Origin: Halovenus halobia | Lineage (GTDB): Archaea; Halobacteriota; Halobacteria; Halobacteriales; Haloarculaceae | Assembly: GCF_051414135.1 (NCBI RefSeq) | Contig: NZ_JBLKOA010000001.1 | Coordinates: 744,001 to 808,000, forward strand | Length of the DNA stretch: 64,000 nucleotides | Reading direction: 5' to 3' | In this document: in pieces, positions 34,397 through 43,535 of the stretch | How the letters are laid out: each line of letters opens with the position of its first letter | How positions within the stretch are numbered: position 1 is the stretch's first letter | Program-made: the position numbers and the translations under genes | The notes under the pieces: generated by a model | Databases searched by the model: none | What the model was told of the DNA's origin: nothing | Seen by the model: only the letters and a program-made list of their open reading frames with translations

Positions 34397-35467
34397 ATGA
34401 CCCGCAAAATGGACGGTTGCAGAGCAGTGACGCGACGCGACGTGCTCCGTGCCGGCGGTGTTGGAACTTTCGTCGGGTTGGCTGGCTGTACGGCCCTCCC
34501 GAGCGCACCGTCACGAGCGGAGGATAGCGGTGGCGGGCCGGTCGCTGTTGCTTCGTTTTTCAGCTTCTTTGATTTCGGACGACAGATTGCCGAGGGGACA
34601 CCGCTGACGGTTGAGAACCTCGTCCCGACGGGATTGCACGGTCACGGCTGGGAACCAAACGCCAGTATCACCCGGCGAATTATCGAGGCGGACGCGTTCG
34701 TCCACGTCGGGAAGGACTTCCAGCCCTGGGCTGACCGCGCCATAGAGACAATCAAAGGCGACGACGTGGATACGGCACTGATCAATGCCCGGAAGGGCAT
34801 CGACCTCGTTGACCTCGCCGCGTCGCTGGACCCCGACGAGGAAGGGGTCGGTGCCCAACGCGGGAAAGACCCACACTTCTGGCTTGACCCCCAGCGTGCG
34901 AAAGACTCCGTCGACAACATCGCTGCCGGATTCGCCGATATTCTGCCGGAGCACGCCGACACCTTCCGTGAGAACGCCGGGACGTACAAATCCGAGGTCC
35001 TCGACCAGATCGACGCCGACTACCAGGACATCTTCGACCGCTCGGAGCGCGATATCGTCCAGCTGGCCGCGCACAACGCCTTCCAGTATATCGGCGTGCG
35101 CTACGGCGTTCGGATGCGACCGCTGGTGACGAGTCTCGCCGCGAGCGGGACCGTCAAGCCCGGCGATATCCGCGAGGCGGCGGAAGTCATCCGCGACAAC
35201 GACATCCGCTACATCGCAAACGGTGTCTTCGAGTCACAGCGCCCGGCCCAGCAACTCGTCCGCGAGACGGCCGTTGATGCGTACTTCCCGGTGACACCGT
35301 ACGCTGGCGTCCGCAAGGAGTGGGTCGCAGAGAACTGGGGGTACGAGGAAATCGCATACAACATCAACATGCCCACGTTCGAGATTGTCCTCGGCAACGA
35401 GACACCCGAGGAGGCCGCCCCCTCGCCGGAATGGCTCGACGAGTGGCGGAACTTCGAGGCAGTATGA
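34397..35467 (+). CDS. Zn/Mn-type ABC transporter substrate-binding lipoprotein
   Basis: The 356-residue cluster-9 binding protein (ZnuA/MntA family) has a Tat lipoprotein signal (VTRRDVLRAGG, lipobox LAGC with Cys31). Expected metal ligands appear in PTGLHGHGWEP, GKDPHFWLDPQRAKD (His before WLDP), LAAHNAFQYIG and the late acidic position near NGVFESQRPAQQL. It lacks the long His-rich loop common in zinc-specific ZnuA, so manganese is possible. The ATG at 34397 is preferred over GTG at 34388. The stop overlaps the ATPase gene start by 4 bases. Confidence 0.87.
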   Translation: MTRKMDGCRAVTRRDVLRAGGVGTFVGLAGCTALPSAPSRAEDSGGGPVAVASFFSFFDFGRQIAEGTPLTVENLVPTGLHGHGWEPNASITRRIIEADAFVHVGKDFQPWADRAIETIKGDDVDTALINARKGIDLVDLAASLDPDEEGVGAQRGKDPHFWLDPQRAKDSVDNIAAGFADILPEHADTFRENAGTYKSEVLDQIDADYQDIFDRSERDIVQLAAHNAFQYIGVRYGVRMRPLVTSLAASGTVKPGDIREAAEVIRDNDIRYIANGVFESQRPAQQLVRETAVDAYFPVTPYAGVRKEWVAENWGYEEIAYNINMPTFEIVLGNETPEEAAPSPEWLDEWRNFEAV

Positions 35468-36372
35468 CGACAGATAGTACGAAATCCGCGAACGCGGCCG
35501 GGACAGCCGAACGCGGAGCCACCGAGACAGCGCCGGATGAGAGCACGACCCAGCCGATTGTCGAGCTATCAGGAGCGACATTCGGATACACGTCAACGCC
35601 GGTGGTAGAGGACGTGTCACTGAGCGTCGACCCCGGGGAATACGTCGCCATCGTCGGGCCGAACGGCTCGGGAAAGTCGACGCTGATGAAGCTCATGCTG
35701 GGGCTGTTGAAGCCAGTGGGAGGAACAGCCCGCCTGTTCGGCGAGCGGGCCACTCGCTTCGACGACGGCGAGCGGGTCGGCTACGTCGCCCAGCACGCGA
35801 GTGCGGCCAAAGAGATGCCAATCACCGTCCGCGAAGTGGTGAAGATGGGCCGCTTCTCTCACGTCGGACTCGGACGCTTCGTCGCCGAAAAAGACGCGGA
35901 CAGCGTGCGCGAGGACCCAGTTGGGACCGTCAGCGACGCCGTCAACGCGGCCTTTGGCCGTCTCTCGGCAACGGATTGGGACATCGTCGACGACGCGCTC
36001 GCAACTGTCGGAATGAGTGCGTTCGCGGACCGCCGCGTCACACAACTCTCCGGTGGCCAGCGCCAGCGGGCGTTCATCGCGCGGGCGCTTGCAAGCGAGG
36101 CCGACCTACTCGTGCTGGACGAGCCGACCGTCGGCGTCGACGCCGAGTCTGTCGACGCCTTCTACGAGTTGCTTGCGGCGCTCAACCGCGAGGGTATCAC
36201 CGTCATCCTCATCGAACACGACCTCGGAGCAGTCGTCGAACACGCCGACCGGGTCGTCTGCCTGAACCGGGAAGTGTACTTCGACGGGCCGACCGAGGAG
36301 TTCGTCGAAAGTGACGCGCTGGCCCGGGCGTTCGGGACCGAGGCGCGGTTTCTCACGGGGGTGGGAGAATGA
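35464..36372 (+). CDS. Metal ABC transporter ATP-binding protein
   Basis: The 302-residue ATPase of the cluster-9 metal importer has Walker A GPNGSGKSTLMK, a Q-loop in VGYVAQHA, signature LSGGQRQRAFIARAL, Walker B LLVLDEPTVGVD and switch His in ILIEHDLGAV. The first 40 residues are a disordered, Thr/Ala/Glu-rich extension. A charged insertion (about residues 145-175, FVAEKDADSVREDPVG) is longer than in bacterial ZnuC. The ATG overlaps the stop of the binding-protein gene, and the permease ATG overlaps this stop. Confidence 0.9.
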   Translation: MTTDSTKSANAAGTAERGATETAPDESTTQPIVELSGATFGYTSTPVVEDVSLSVDPGEYVAIVGPNGSGKSTLMKLMLGLLKPVGGTARLFGERATRFDDGERVGYVAQHASAAKEMPITVREVVKMGRFSHVGLGRFVAEKDADSVREDPVGTVSDAVNAAFGRLSATDWDIVDDALATVGMSAFADRRVTQLSGGQRQRAFIARALASEADLLVLDEPTVGVDAESVDAFYELLAALNREGITVILIEHDLGAVVEHADRVVCLNREVYFDGPTEEFVESDALARAFGTEARFLTGVGE

Positions 36373-37454
36373 GCGCAGGCGTGGCGGCCACGCTCGCTAC
36401 GAGTTGGTTCGCTGCCCTGGACCCGTCGCTCGCGCTGCCACTGCAGGTCGGGTTGGGGGGAATCGGCGAGTTCCTTTTCGGGATTCTCCTGTGGGTGCTG
36501 GAGCAGTGGTACTGGCTGATGGACTGGGTGTACTACTTCACAGGGCTAGAGATGCTGAATCCGGACTACCGATTCATGCACCGGGCGCTCCTCGTCGGGC
36601 TCTGTATCGGCGTAATGGCCCCGCTCATCGGAACCTTCCTCGTCCATCGTCAGCTCGCGCTCATCGGAGACGCGCTGGCACACACTGGATTCGCCGGCGT
36701 CGCAGTCGGACTGTTCCTGAACGCCGTCCTCGACCTGGGGGTGTCGCCGTATCTCACCGCAGTCGTCGTGGCGATGATTGCCGCGCTGTTTATCGAACTC
36801 ATCTCCGAAGTCACGGACGCCTACAACGACGTCTCGATGGCGATTGTCCTGTCGACTGGGTTCGCACTGGGGACGACACTCATCAGCCTCAACGCGGGCG
36901 GGTTGGCCGTCGGCGTCAACCAGTTCCTCTTCGGCAATCTCGCGACGGTGTCGCCACAGAGCGCGGCAATTCTGCTGGTGTTGTTCGGCGTCATCGTCGT
37001 GACGATAACCCTGACACGCAACCAACTGCTGTACGTCACCTTCGACGAGACGGCAGCCGAGGTTTCGGGCCTCTCCGTCAACTGGTATAACCGCGTGACG
37101 GTGATGCTGACGGCGATGGTCGTCGTCGGTGCGATGCAAATAATGGGTGTCATCCTCGTCGCGGCGATGCTGGTCGTTCCGGTGGCGGGCGCGACCCAGA
37201 TTTCACGGAGCTTCTCCGAATCGTTGCTGGTCTCGGTCGTCCTCGCGGAACTTGCAGTGTTGCTCGGCATCGCAGCCTCCTACTACGGCGGTGTCACTGC
37301 AGGCGGGGTTATCGTCCTCTTCGCCGTGGCCATCTACGTCTGTGCCGTCGCGCTGGGCAAGGTCCAATCTGCTCGCGGCGGAGACGCGCCGCCAGATATG
37401 GGGAGCATCGAAGCAGACAGTATTGACGTCAGTGCCGGAACGGGCGACGACTGA
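36369..37454 (+). CDS. Metal ABC transporter permease (ZnuB/MntB type)
   Basis: The 361-residue permease belongs to the ABC-3 family, with eight or nine predicted helices. Characteristic segments are MHRALLVGLCIGVMAPLIGT, LVHRQLALIGDALAHTGFAG, and EVTDAYNDVSMAIVLSTGFA. About 70 N-terminal residues, including one extra amphipathic or membrane helix (FLFGILLWVLEQWYWLMDW), precede the core domain, more than in bacterial relatives. It is the last gene of the three-gene importer operon and is convergent with the heliorhodopsin gene. Confidence 0.9.
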   Translation: MSAGVAATLATSWFAALDPSLALPLQVGLGGIGEFLFGILLWVLEQWYWLMDWVYYFTGLEMLNPDYRFMHRALLVGLCIGVMAPLIGTFLVHRQLALIGDALAHTGFAGVAVGLFLNAVLDLGVSPYLTAVVVAMIAALFIELISEVTDAYNDVSMAIVLSTGFALGTTLISLNAGGLAVGVNQFLFGNLATVSPQSAAILLVLFGVIVVTITLTRNQLLYVTFDETAAEVSGLSVNWYNRVTVMLTAMVVVGAMQIMGVILVAAMLVVPVAGATQISRSFSESLLVSVVLAELAVLLGIAASYYGGVTAGGVIVLFAVAIYVCAVALGKVQSARGGDAPPDMGSIEADSIDVSAGTGDD

Positions 37455-37567
37455 CCATCACGACGGTCGCACTCGATATGCCGCTGCAGCTATACAACGG
37501 TCACCATCATCAACACTGCTGGAAAAACGTCGTCAGTGACCCGAACAGTGACCGTCCAGTAGTCGGC

Positions 37568-38347
37568 TCAGACAGGGGCGTTGAGGGTGCCGAAAAACAC
37601 CTGCCACGCCAGCAGTGATTTTGCGACCAGGCTGAGGACGATGTACGTCGTCTCCCCGAAGAGATACTCCTCCCACTTCCACGTCTCGCGATACTGGAGG
37701 ATCATATTGATCGCGAACAGGTTGAAAAACAGGAAGAGGCTGACGTAGATTGCCAGCACGAAATCCGGCGGGCCGCCGCCCTCGCTACCGAGTACCGTGT
37801 TGACGATGGTGATGCCGATGACAACCCAGGGAATGAGGCCAGCGAAAGTCCCGATGATATAGGCCGTCCAGTCCGTCGTCTCCGTGGTCTGGTTGTGCAG
37901 TTCCATCATCAGTCCCATCAGGTTCATAATAGCGATCAACGAGAACAGCGCCACGAGCGCGCCGAGGTCCCAAACGCCTGCGAGCATGGCAATGACGACG
38001 ATCATCAACGAGGCACTGACCGCGTACTCGTACCAGCGGTAGGGGTTCATTCCGCGCTCGAGATACGCGACATACGAGTCGTACAGCACCGTCGCGATGA
38101 GTAGGTGGGCCAGTGCCGAGATGAGCAAAAACCCGGCGACGAGGTAGGATAGCTGGATTGTCGTCCACGGTTCGAGAATGGGGGCGAGCCGCTGGGAGCC
38201 AGCCTGAAAGTCGAGCCTCGTGACAGTTATTGTCCACTGGAGTGACGTACTCAGGTAGATCATCAGCGCGCCTTGCACGAAATGCAACACTGCCATCACG
38301 GCGTTGAACTGGCGGAGTCGTCGGAACGTTCGCTGGTCAGTTGTCAT
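37568..38347 (-). CDS. Heliorhodopsin
   Basis: The 259-residue protein has seven predicted membrane helices and the heliorhodopsin signature. The retinal Schiff-base lysine is Lys243 in LSLVAKSLLAWQVFFGTL (helix 7), and the counter-ion glutamate is Glu107 in RWYEYAVSASLM (helix 3). FAINMILQYRETWKWEEYLF and GETTYIVLSL are also typical. His22 and His81 sit where family members keep conserved histidines. Heliorhodopsins have inverted topology and no known ion-pumping activity; their role is unsettled. An AT-rich box (CTATCATTAG) lies about 30 bases upstream of the start. Confidence 0.93.
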   Translation of the reverse strand: MTTDQRTFRRLRQFNAVMAVLHFVQGALMIYLSTSLQWTITVTRLDFQAGSQRLAPILEPWTTIQLSYLVAGFLLISALAHLLIATVLYDSYVAYLERGMNPYRWYEYAVSASLMIVVIAMLAGVWDLGALVALFSLIAIMNLMGLMMELHNQTTETTDWTAYIIGTFAGLIPWVVIGITIVNTVLGSEGGGPPDFVLAIYVSLFLFFNLFAINMILQYRETWKWEEYLFGETTYIVLSLVAKSLLAWQVFFGTLNAPV

Positions 38348-38392
38348 ATGCTATCTTCCACTGGGTACACTAATGATAGTTCGCATCTGTGA

Positions 38393-38671
38393 TATGAACT
38401 GGCGTCGAAACTCGGCACGGGCTCAATCAAAGACACCGTGACTGTCCGTTCGGGAACGAGCAAGCAGTCGAATGCCCGACCAATCGTCGATATTGCGGTC
38501 GCGGTCGACGGTCGCGTCCACACCGTCGAGGCGAACATTCAGGACCGCTCTCACATGAACTACCAACTGCTGCTCGGCCGTGACATCCTCGAGTCATACC
38601 ACGTTGATGTCACCAAGGCCCGCGAGACTCACAACTCCGCCAGTCCAGACACACCGACAGGTGAGAAATAG
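38393..38671 (+). pseudogene. Truncated retropepsin-like (RimB/DUF785, putative zinc protease) gene
   Basis: The frame reads YELASKLGTGSIKDTVTVRS and continues SNARPIVDIAVAVDGRVHTV, then SHMNYQLLLGRDILESYHVD. This matches the C-terminal half of the RimB/LysX-associated aspartic-protease-like family. The expected N-terminus with the DTGA active-site aspartate is absent; a TGA stop occurs at 38390-38392 and no start is credible. Strikingly, the same frame stays open past the TAG at 38669-38671 for 27 more codons (REQLRRFADVTINQLEMRRK) to another TAG at 38753. The best explanation is a decayed gene. Confidence 0.65.
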
Positions 38672-38755
38672 CGCGAGCAACTCCGGCGGTTCGCCGACGT
38701 CACTATCAACCAGTTAGAGATGCGACGAAAAGCGACACTGGCCGACGCGCAGTAG

Positions 38756-40834
38756 CTATTGTTCGGTTTCTTCTGTTTCGCTCTCGTCTGCGGTCAGCCC
38801 AGCCTGTGGGTCGCGCTCAACTGCTGGCGGCGTGTCGGTGTCGGCGTAGCCGTCGAACCAGCGGGCAATCCGTTCGATACGGTCGACGATATGACCCGGT
38901 TGACCGCTTCGGGAGAGTTCGTGGCCCTCGTCAGGGTACCTGACCAGCCGTGTGTCGACGCCGTGTTTCCGGAGAATCCGGTGGAATAACTCTGCGGTAC
39001 AGACCGGCGTCCGGTAATCGTCGTCGCTGTGGATCAGCAGCGTCGGCGTCGCAACCTTGTGGGCGTGACCCGTCGGCGAGTGCTCAGTGAGGAATTCAGG
39101 CGCTTCCCACGGCGTGGTGTCGAACTCGTCTTCAACGAGTTTGTACGCCCAGTCGGTCGACCCGTAGAAGCCAGTCAGGTCGTAGACGCCGCGCTGTGAG
39201 ACGGCAGCAGTAAAGCGGTCCGTGTTGCCCACCAACCAGGAGGTCATGTAGCCGCCGAAACTTCCACCAGTGACGAACTGCTGGTCCTCGTCGACGTAGG
39301 AGCGGTCAGTAACTTCCTCGACGCCAGCGAGGACATCACTCGTGGTTACCGCGCCCCAGTCGCGCTCGATTGCCTGCATGTACTCCTCGCCGTAGCCCGT
39401 CGACCCGCGAGGGTTCGACCAGAAGACGACGTAGCCGTTGGCCGCAAGCGTCTGGAACTCGTGCCACATCGTCCCGCTGGTGGTCCACATCGCGTGTGGC
39501 CCGCCGTGTACCTCGACGACCAGTGGATACTCCTCGTCAGGGTCGAACTCCGGCGGCGTCAGCAGCCACCCCTGGCACTCGTGCTCAGATGCCCGTTCGC
39601 CAGCGTCGCCGACCGGATAGCGAATCTCCTCAGGCTCCTGAACAGCGCGGTCAGTGAGATACTCGGCGTTCGCTTCAGTGAGTTGGCGGCGCTCTCCGCC
39701 GTCGAGGTCAGCAGCGAAGAGGTCGCCGGGATGGTCCCAACTGCTCTGGACGAAGGCAATACGGTTCTCTCGGACGTGATACCCAGAGATGGCGCTCCAC
39801 TCGTCGCGGACGAGCTGTTCTGGTTCGGTTTCGACTGGTCGTGGTTCGTCACCGGCCGCAGATGCTTCGGGGACATCGATTTGCCACAGTGCTGTTGCGC
39901 CCTCGTCCGGTGTGCCGAGATATAGCGTCTCATCAGCCAGCAAAATGGCCGGGTCAAGACCAAGCGAGCGGTCCAGTCCCGCTGTCATGACGTGGACCCC
40001 CTCACCATCGAACAGGTGCACCTCAGTCTGTGCCATCGTTCCCTCCTCGGGGTCGGTGTAACTGAACGCCACGCCGGCCTCGCTGGCGGTCAGTTGTGGC
40101 TGGAAGGCCGAGGTTTCGTGCACAACCTCGCTCTCTCCGGAACTGCGGTCGTACCGCCTGATTTCCGCCGAAAGCGAATCGTCCGGGTCTGGCACGTCGC
40201 CGTCACAGCCGTAGTACAGCGTCTGACTGTCCGCCCACGCTGGACTTACGTGGTCGCGGTCAGCAGTCGTCACACGCTCGATCTCGTCGCCGTCCGGGTC
40301 GAGAAGATACAGCTGGCTCCGTTTGCCGTCGGTGTACTGCTCGGCTGTCCGGTAGACTGTGCGGTCGACAACACGCGGGTCTGGCGTTTCTGGTTCGTAC
40401 TCCTCGGGCAGTTCGAGATCCCGGTCCTCCTCACGGTCCTCGTCGGTAACCTGCTGTGTGAACGCAATTTGCTCGCCATCGGGTGACCACGCAAGTGACC
40501 CGACACCGCCGACGACATCAGTTGCCTGTCGTGCCTCACCGCCGTCAGTTGGTAGTATCCACAGTTGTGGGCGGTCATCATCTGCCCCACGCGTCGAAGT
40601 GAAGGCGAGACGGTCGCCACTGGGGCTCCAGCGAGGCGTAGCGTCGACCCCCTCGGCGAGCGTGAACCGCTTTGACTCTCCCCCGTTCGCGTCGACAATG
40701 TGAACCGTCGCTTCGTACTCCTCGTCGCCATCTGGACGCTGCCGAACGTAGGCGACCTGTTGTCCGTCCGGTGAGAGTCGTGGCGACGCAACCTGTGTCA
40801 ACTCGTGAAAATCGGCGGCCGCAATCCGTTCCAT
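38756..40834 (-). CDS. S9 family prolyl oligopeptidase / acylaminoacyl peptidase
   Basis: The 692-residue serine peptidase has an N-terminal WD40/TolB-type beta propeller (blades such as SPRLSPDGQQVAYVRQR and GSLAWSPDGEQIAFTQQ) and a C-terminal alpha/beta-hydrolase domain. The nucleophile lies in VTGGSFGGYMTSW, the Asp in LIHSDDDYRTPV and the His in YPDEGHELSRSGQPGH. No signal peptide is present, so it is cytoplasmic. The C-terminus ends with an acidic tail. It resembles other haloarchaeal DPP-type S9 enzymes. Confidence 0.92.
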   Translation of the reverse strand: MERIAAADFHELTQVASPRLSPDGQQVAYVRQRPDGDEEYEATVHIVDANGGESKRFTLAEGVDATPRWSPSGDRLAFTSTRGADDDRPQLWILPTDGGEARQATDVVGGVGSLAWSPDGEQIAFTQQVTDEDREEDRDLELPEEYEPETPDPRVVDRTVYRTAEQYTDGKRSQLYLLDPDGDEIERVTTADRDHVSPAWADSQTLYYGCDGDVPDPDDSLSAEIRRYDRSSGESEVVHETSAFQPQLTASEAGVAFSYTDPEEGTMAQTEVHLFDGEGVHVMTAGLDRSLGLDPAILLADETLYLGTPDEGATALWQIDVPEASAAGDEPRPVETEPEQLVRDEWSAISGYHVRENRIAFVQSSWDHPGDLFAADLDGGERRQLTEANAEYLTDRAVQEPEEIRYPVGDAGERASEHECQGWLLTPPEFDPDEEYPLVVEVHGGPHAMWTTSGTMWHEFQTLAANGYVVFWSNPRGSTGYGEEYMQAIERDWGAVTTSDVLAGVEEVTDRSYVDEDQQFVTGGSFGGYMTSWLVGNTDRFTAAVSQRGVYDLTGFYGSTDWAYKLVEDEFDTTPWEAPEFLTEHSPTGHAHKVATPTLLIHSDDDYRTPVCTAELFHRILRKHGVDTRLVRYPDEGHELSRSGQPGHIVDRIERIARWFDGYADTDTPPAVERDPQAGLTADESETEETEQ

Positions 40835-41335
40835 ACTCCGGGGTTGCGTCGACAGTCAAAATAAGTAGTGATTCCGGGGATTTCAACGCGGCAGTTTGTC
40901 ATACAGACTGGTCAATAATAGAGAAATCCTCGTCGACGCGAAGCGTCAATGGGTCCGAGCCTGCATCGACAGTGAACTCGACTTCGAGTAGTACCTCGCT
41001 GTCACCGGGCGAGGGCCGCTCGCGCTCGGTAACGGAGAACGTCCCCGTCTCCGAGACGACTGCCGCTCGCATTACGAGCAGCCAACGACTACCTGTAAGC
41101 GGCCGCAGACTCGTCGTTTACCGGCGACCCCTTCGTGAGTATCGGCACAGAAACGGGGTACGTGAGTAGTTCGGAGCGAACGTTTCGCCGGGTTGACAGC
41201 CACAGTGAGGAGACAAACGATTTGGCCGAGAGTACCTGGTATGCGACCCTCGAAGAAACGTCTGGACTCGAAAATTAGCTACGTTAATAAGAATTTGCTA
41301 ACCCGCGCTTATGAACAGTGGTGCTAAATGCGGGC
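40835..41335. other. Degenerate intergenic region with gene fragments
   Basis: About 500 bases lie between the S9 peptidase and the subtilase. They hold an alcohol-dehydrogenase-like N-terminal stub on the minus strand (40899-41072) and a short plus-strand frame, GTG 41135 to TAG 41278, encoding MSIGTETGYVSSSERTFRRV and ending LEETSGLEN, which matches nothing I recognise. The composition looks coding-like; the region is probably a graveyard of truncated genes. Confidence 0.45.
40899..41072 (-). pseudogene. N-terminal stub resembling a zinc-dependent alcohol dehydrogenase
   Basis: The 57-codon frame starts MRAAVVSETGTFSVTERERP followed by SPGDSEVLLEVE, the first beta strands of MDR-family dehydrogenases, but lacks everything after. 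The remainder, FTVDAGSDPLTLRVDEDFSI then IDQSV, does not fit the dehydrogenase. It could be a deletion fusion of two genes, or a real small protein that resembles MDR N-termini by chance. Confidence 0.45.
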
Positions 41336-42622
41336 TTACAGCGCGTCTACAATATTAAGGAAGCCACTGCCGTAGAAGGCTTTGTCGTACCCCTCGGGGA
41401 CCTCGGCTGCTTTTTTCAAAGCCGCCTCAACCTGATTCGCGTTGTAATTCGGATTTGCGCTTTTCACTAAGGCCGCAGCACCAGCGACCTGCGGAGCTGC
41501 CATGGAAGTACCTGCGAGGTAGGCATAAGGTGGTTCCCCCTCTCCGAAGAAGAAGTCAGCCGTTGTCTGCGGAATGGCACTATAAACTAAATCTGGAACT
41601 CCACCTGCTTGGGGAGTGTCACCGCCCGGTGCGGCAACTGTGACCGCATTTGTTCCATAGTTGGTGTAACTTGCGGGCGCGAATCCGGGGTTCTGTACGT
41701 CGCCGGAAAGATAGCCAATTGAGGTCGTAGAAGCAACAGATACAGCCTGTGCACCTTCGTTCGGAAGGCTAATCAGATTCTTATCCTGCTGGAGGTTAGC
41801 ACCATCGTTGCCTGCGGCGATAACCAAGAGAGTCCCCTCCTTGTTCGCGAAGGTCATCGTGCTGTTGAGAACCTTCCCGTAGAACTCTCCTTGACCTTGT
41901 CGTGGAATCGGATAGGCTCCAAGCGAGAGGTTCGCAACGTCACAACCGATGTTGACGCTGTACACGATGGCAGCGAGGATATCGGCAAAGGACGCGCCTG
42001 AATTGAGTTTCTCAAATACTCTGAGGTCAACTACCTCCGACTCTGGGGCGACTCCGACGATGCCTTGCTCATTATCTTCAGCCGAAGCAATGCCACCCAC
42101 GTGGGTTCCGTGATATTGCAATCCTAATGGCTCGTGAGTTCCAGTGCCGGTGAAGTCACGGGACAGATCTGCATTCAATGTTTCTTGGAAATCCGGGTGA
42201 CTTTCTGGAATTCCAGTGTCGATTACCGCAATTCGAGTTCCCTCTCCCTGTGTAACCTCGTGAGCAGAGGGCACATCCAGTACCTGCTTGTCCCACTGGA
42301 GTGGATACAGCGGCTCATTAGTCGGGCTTGGCTGTGTCTCCGCGGCCTGAGGTTGGGCGGCCGGAAGGTCAAACTCGATTTCGATGTCTGGAGCATAGTC
42401 CTTTACTGCCCGCCGAACATCTTTCTCGGCCCCCTCTACCACCGCGTAGTCTACCCCCTGCATCTCGTGGACGACATCAAGGCCACTCAGGTCCGCCCGA
42501 CCTTTGGTTGAAACAATGAACCGGTCGGTTCGTGTCGCGGCGGTAACTGTCGTACCCACTGCGATACCACCCAGGACTGTACCACTGACCGTGAGAAACT
42601 CACGTCGAGTTGAATGTGGCAT
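41336..42622 (-). CDS. Subtilisin-like serine protease (S8, halolysin-like)
   Basis: The 428-residue secreted protease has a Tat signal (TRREFLTVSGTVLGGIAVG), an I9-type propeptide region (about residues 33-85, RFIVSTKGRADLSGLDVVHE), and an S8 catalytic domain. The triad is Asp135 (IAVIDTGIPESH), His171 (YHGTHVGGIAS) and Ser373 (LAGTSMAAPQVAGAAALVK), with oxyanion Asn272 (AAGNDG). There is no C-terminal PPC extension of the sort found in some halolysins. The gene is more AT-rich than its neighbours and lies beside gene debris, so horizontal transfer is possible. Confidence 0.92.
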   Translation of the reverse strand: MPHSTRREFLTVSGTVLGGIAVGTTVTAATRTDRFIVSTKGRADLSGLDVVHEMQGVDYAVVEGAEKDVRRAVKDYAPDIEIEFDLPAAQPQAAETQPSPTNEPLYPLQWDKQVLDVPSAHEVTQGEGTRIAVIDTGIPESHPDFQETLNADLSRDFTGTGTHEPLGLQYHGTHVGGIASAEDNEQGIVGVAPESEVVDLRVFEKLNSGASFADILAAIVYSVNIGCDVANLSLGAYPIPRQGQGEFYGKVLNSTMTFANKEGTLLVIAAGNDGANLQQDKNLISLPNEGAQAVSVASTTSIGYLSGDVQNPGFAPASYTNYGTNAVTVAAPGGDTPQAGGVPDLVYSAIPQTTADFFFGEGEPPYAYLAGTSMAAPQVAGAAALVKSANPNYNANQVEAALKKAAEVPEGYDKAFYGSGFLNIVDAL

Positions 42623-42775
42623 GTTTTGACATTTGTCGTTTGGTTATTAAAAGTTAGTCTGACGGACAAATATGAAACAGATATATCGACAACCGACGAT
42701 TTGAATTACTGGTCCACGATGATGGAACGGACCAGATGACGAATCACTTTTGCGGCGGGTCCCATAACGAGCGAT

Positions 42776-43321
42776 ATGGATAAGCTCAAAGCGTCGCTGG
42801 ATGAAGCGCCGATTATCGACAAGGATGGCTACTCCTATCTCGTGCATCCGATCAGCAACGGCGTTCCGATGCTCGACCCCGAACTGCTTCGAGAGGTGGT
42901 CGTCGGCATTATCAGGACGGCTGACCTCGACGTCGACAAGATTGTCGCTCCCGAAGCGATGGGCATTCATATCGCAACAGCAGTATCGCTACAGACAGAC
43001 CTGCCTCTCGTCGTTGTCCGCAAGCGACCGTACGGACTCGAAGATGAGTTCGCACTCCACAAGTCGACCGGCTACTCCGAGTCAGAGATGTACCTGAACG
43101 ATATCGACGAGGGAGACCGGCTACTCATTCTCGACGATCTTATCTCTACCGGCGGAACGATGGCGGCAATCTGCGACGCACTGGACGAGATTGGCGCAGA
43201 GATCGCAGACATCGTCGTCGTGTTCCGAAAAGTCGGTGAAAACGCACTCGAGGATTCCGACCACGAGGTCAAGAGTCTTCTCGACATTTCTGTCGACGAG
43301 GACAGCGTCACCATCCACTGA
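42776..43321 (+). CDS. hpt: Archaeal hypoxanthine/guanine phosphoribosyltransferase family
   Basis: The 181-residue type I phosphoribosyltransferase is of the archaeal HGPRT group. It begins MDKLKASLDEAPIIDKDGYS followed by YLVHPISNGVPMLDPELLRE. The PRPP-binding loop is RLLILDDLISTGGTM, and VAPEAMGIHIATAVSLQTDL is the base and pyrophosphate loop. It salvages purine bases; some relatives are annotated adenine phosphoribosyltransferase, and the sequence does not settle base preference. A TATA-like stretch is not obvious. Confidence 0.85.
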   Translation: MDKLKASLDEAPIIDKDGYSYLVHPISNGVPMLDPELLREVVVGIIRTADLDVDKIVAPEAMGIHIATAVSLQTDLPLVVVRKRPYGLEDEFALHKSTGYSESEMYLNDIDEGDRLLILDDLISTGGTMAAICDALDEIGAEIADIVVVFRKVGENALEDSDHEVKSLLDISVDEDSVTIH

Positions 43322-43361
43322 CGCCACAACGTTCAGGAGACTCGCGCCTTACCCACCAAAT

Positions 43362-43478
43362 ATGAGTTCGCTACTGGTCTGTCAGGGCTGTGGGTCACCG
43401 TTCGAGCACGAGAGAAACTACGAAGCGAACTGTCCGTCCTGTGGTCGTCGGCAGTATCCCCGGATGGGCGTCTGCTGA
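43362..43478 (+). CDS. Small zinc-finger protein
   Basis: The 38-residue frame MSSLLVCQGCGSPFEHERNY through CPSCGRRQYPRMGVC has two CxxC pairs, forming a zinc ribbon of the kind abundant among haloarchaeal micro-proteins. Its ATG is 40 bases after the hpt stop on the same strand, so it may be cotranscribed. Such short zinc-finger proteins are often missed by gene callers; function is unknown. Confidence 0.68.
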   Translation: MSSLLVCQGCGSPFEHERNYEANCPSCGRRQYPRMGVC

Positions 43479-43535
43479 GCGCGAGGGTGGCGGCGAATGA
43501 AAAAGATTAGGTAACTCGATAGGTTGCCCTCGGCC

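Noticed and set aside
38669..38671. Pyrrolysine-type TAG readthrough in the retropepsin-like remnant
   Set aside because: Haloarchaea are not known to use pyrrolysine, and the gene already lacks its N-terminus, so decay is simpler.
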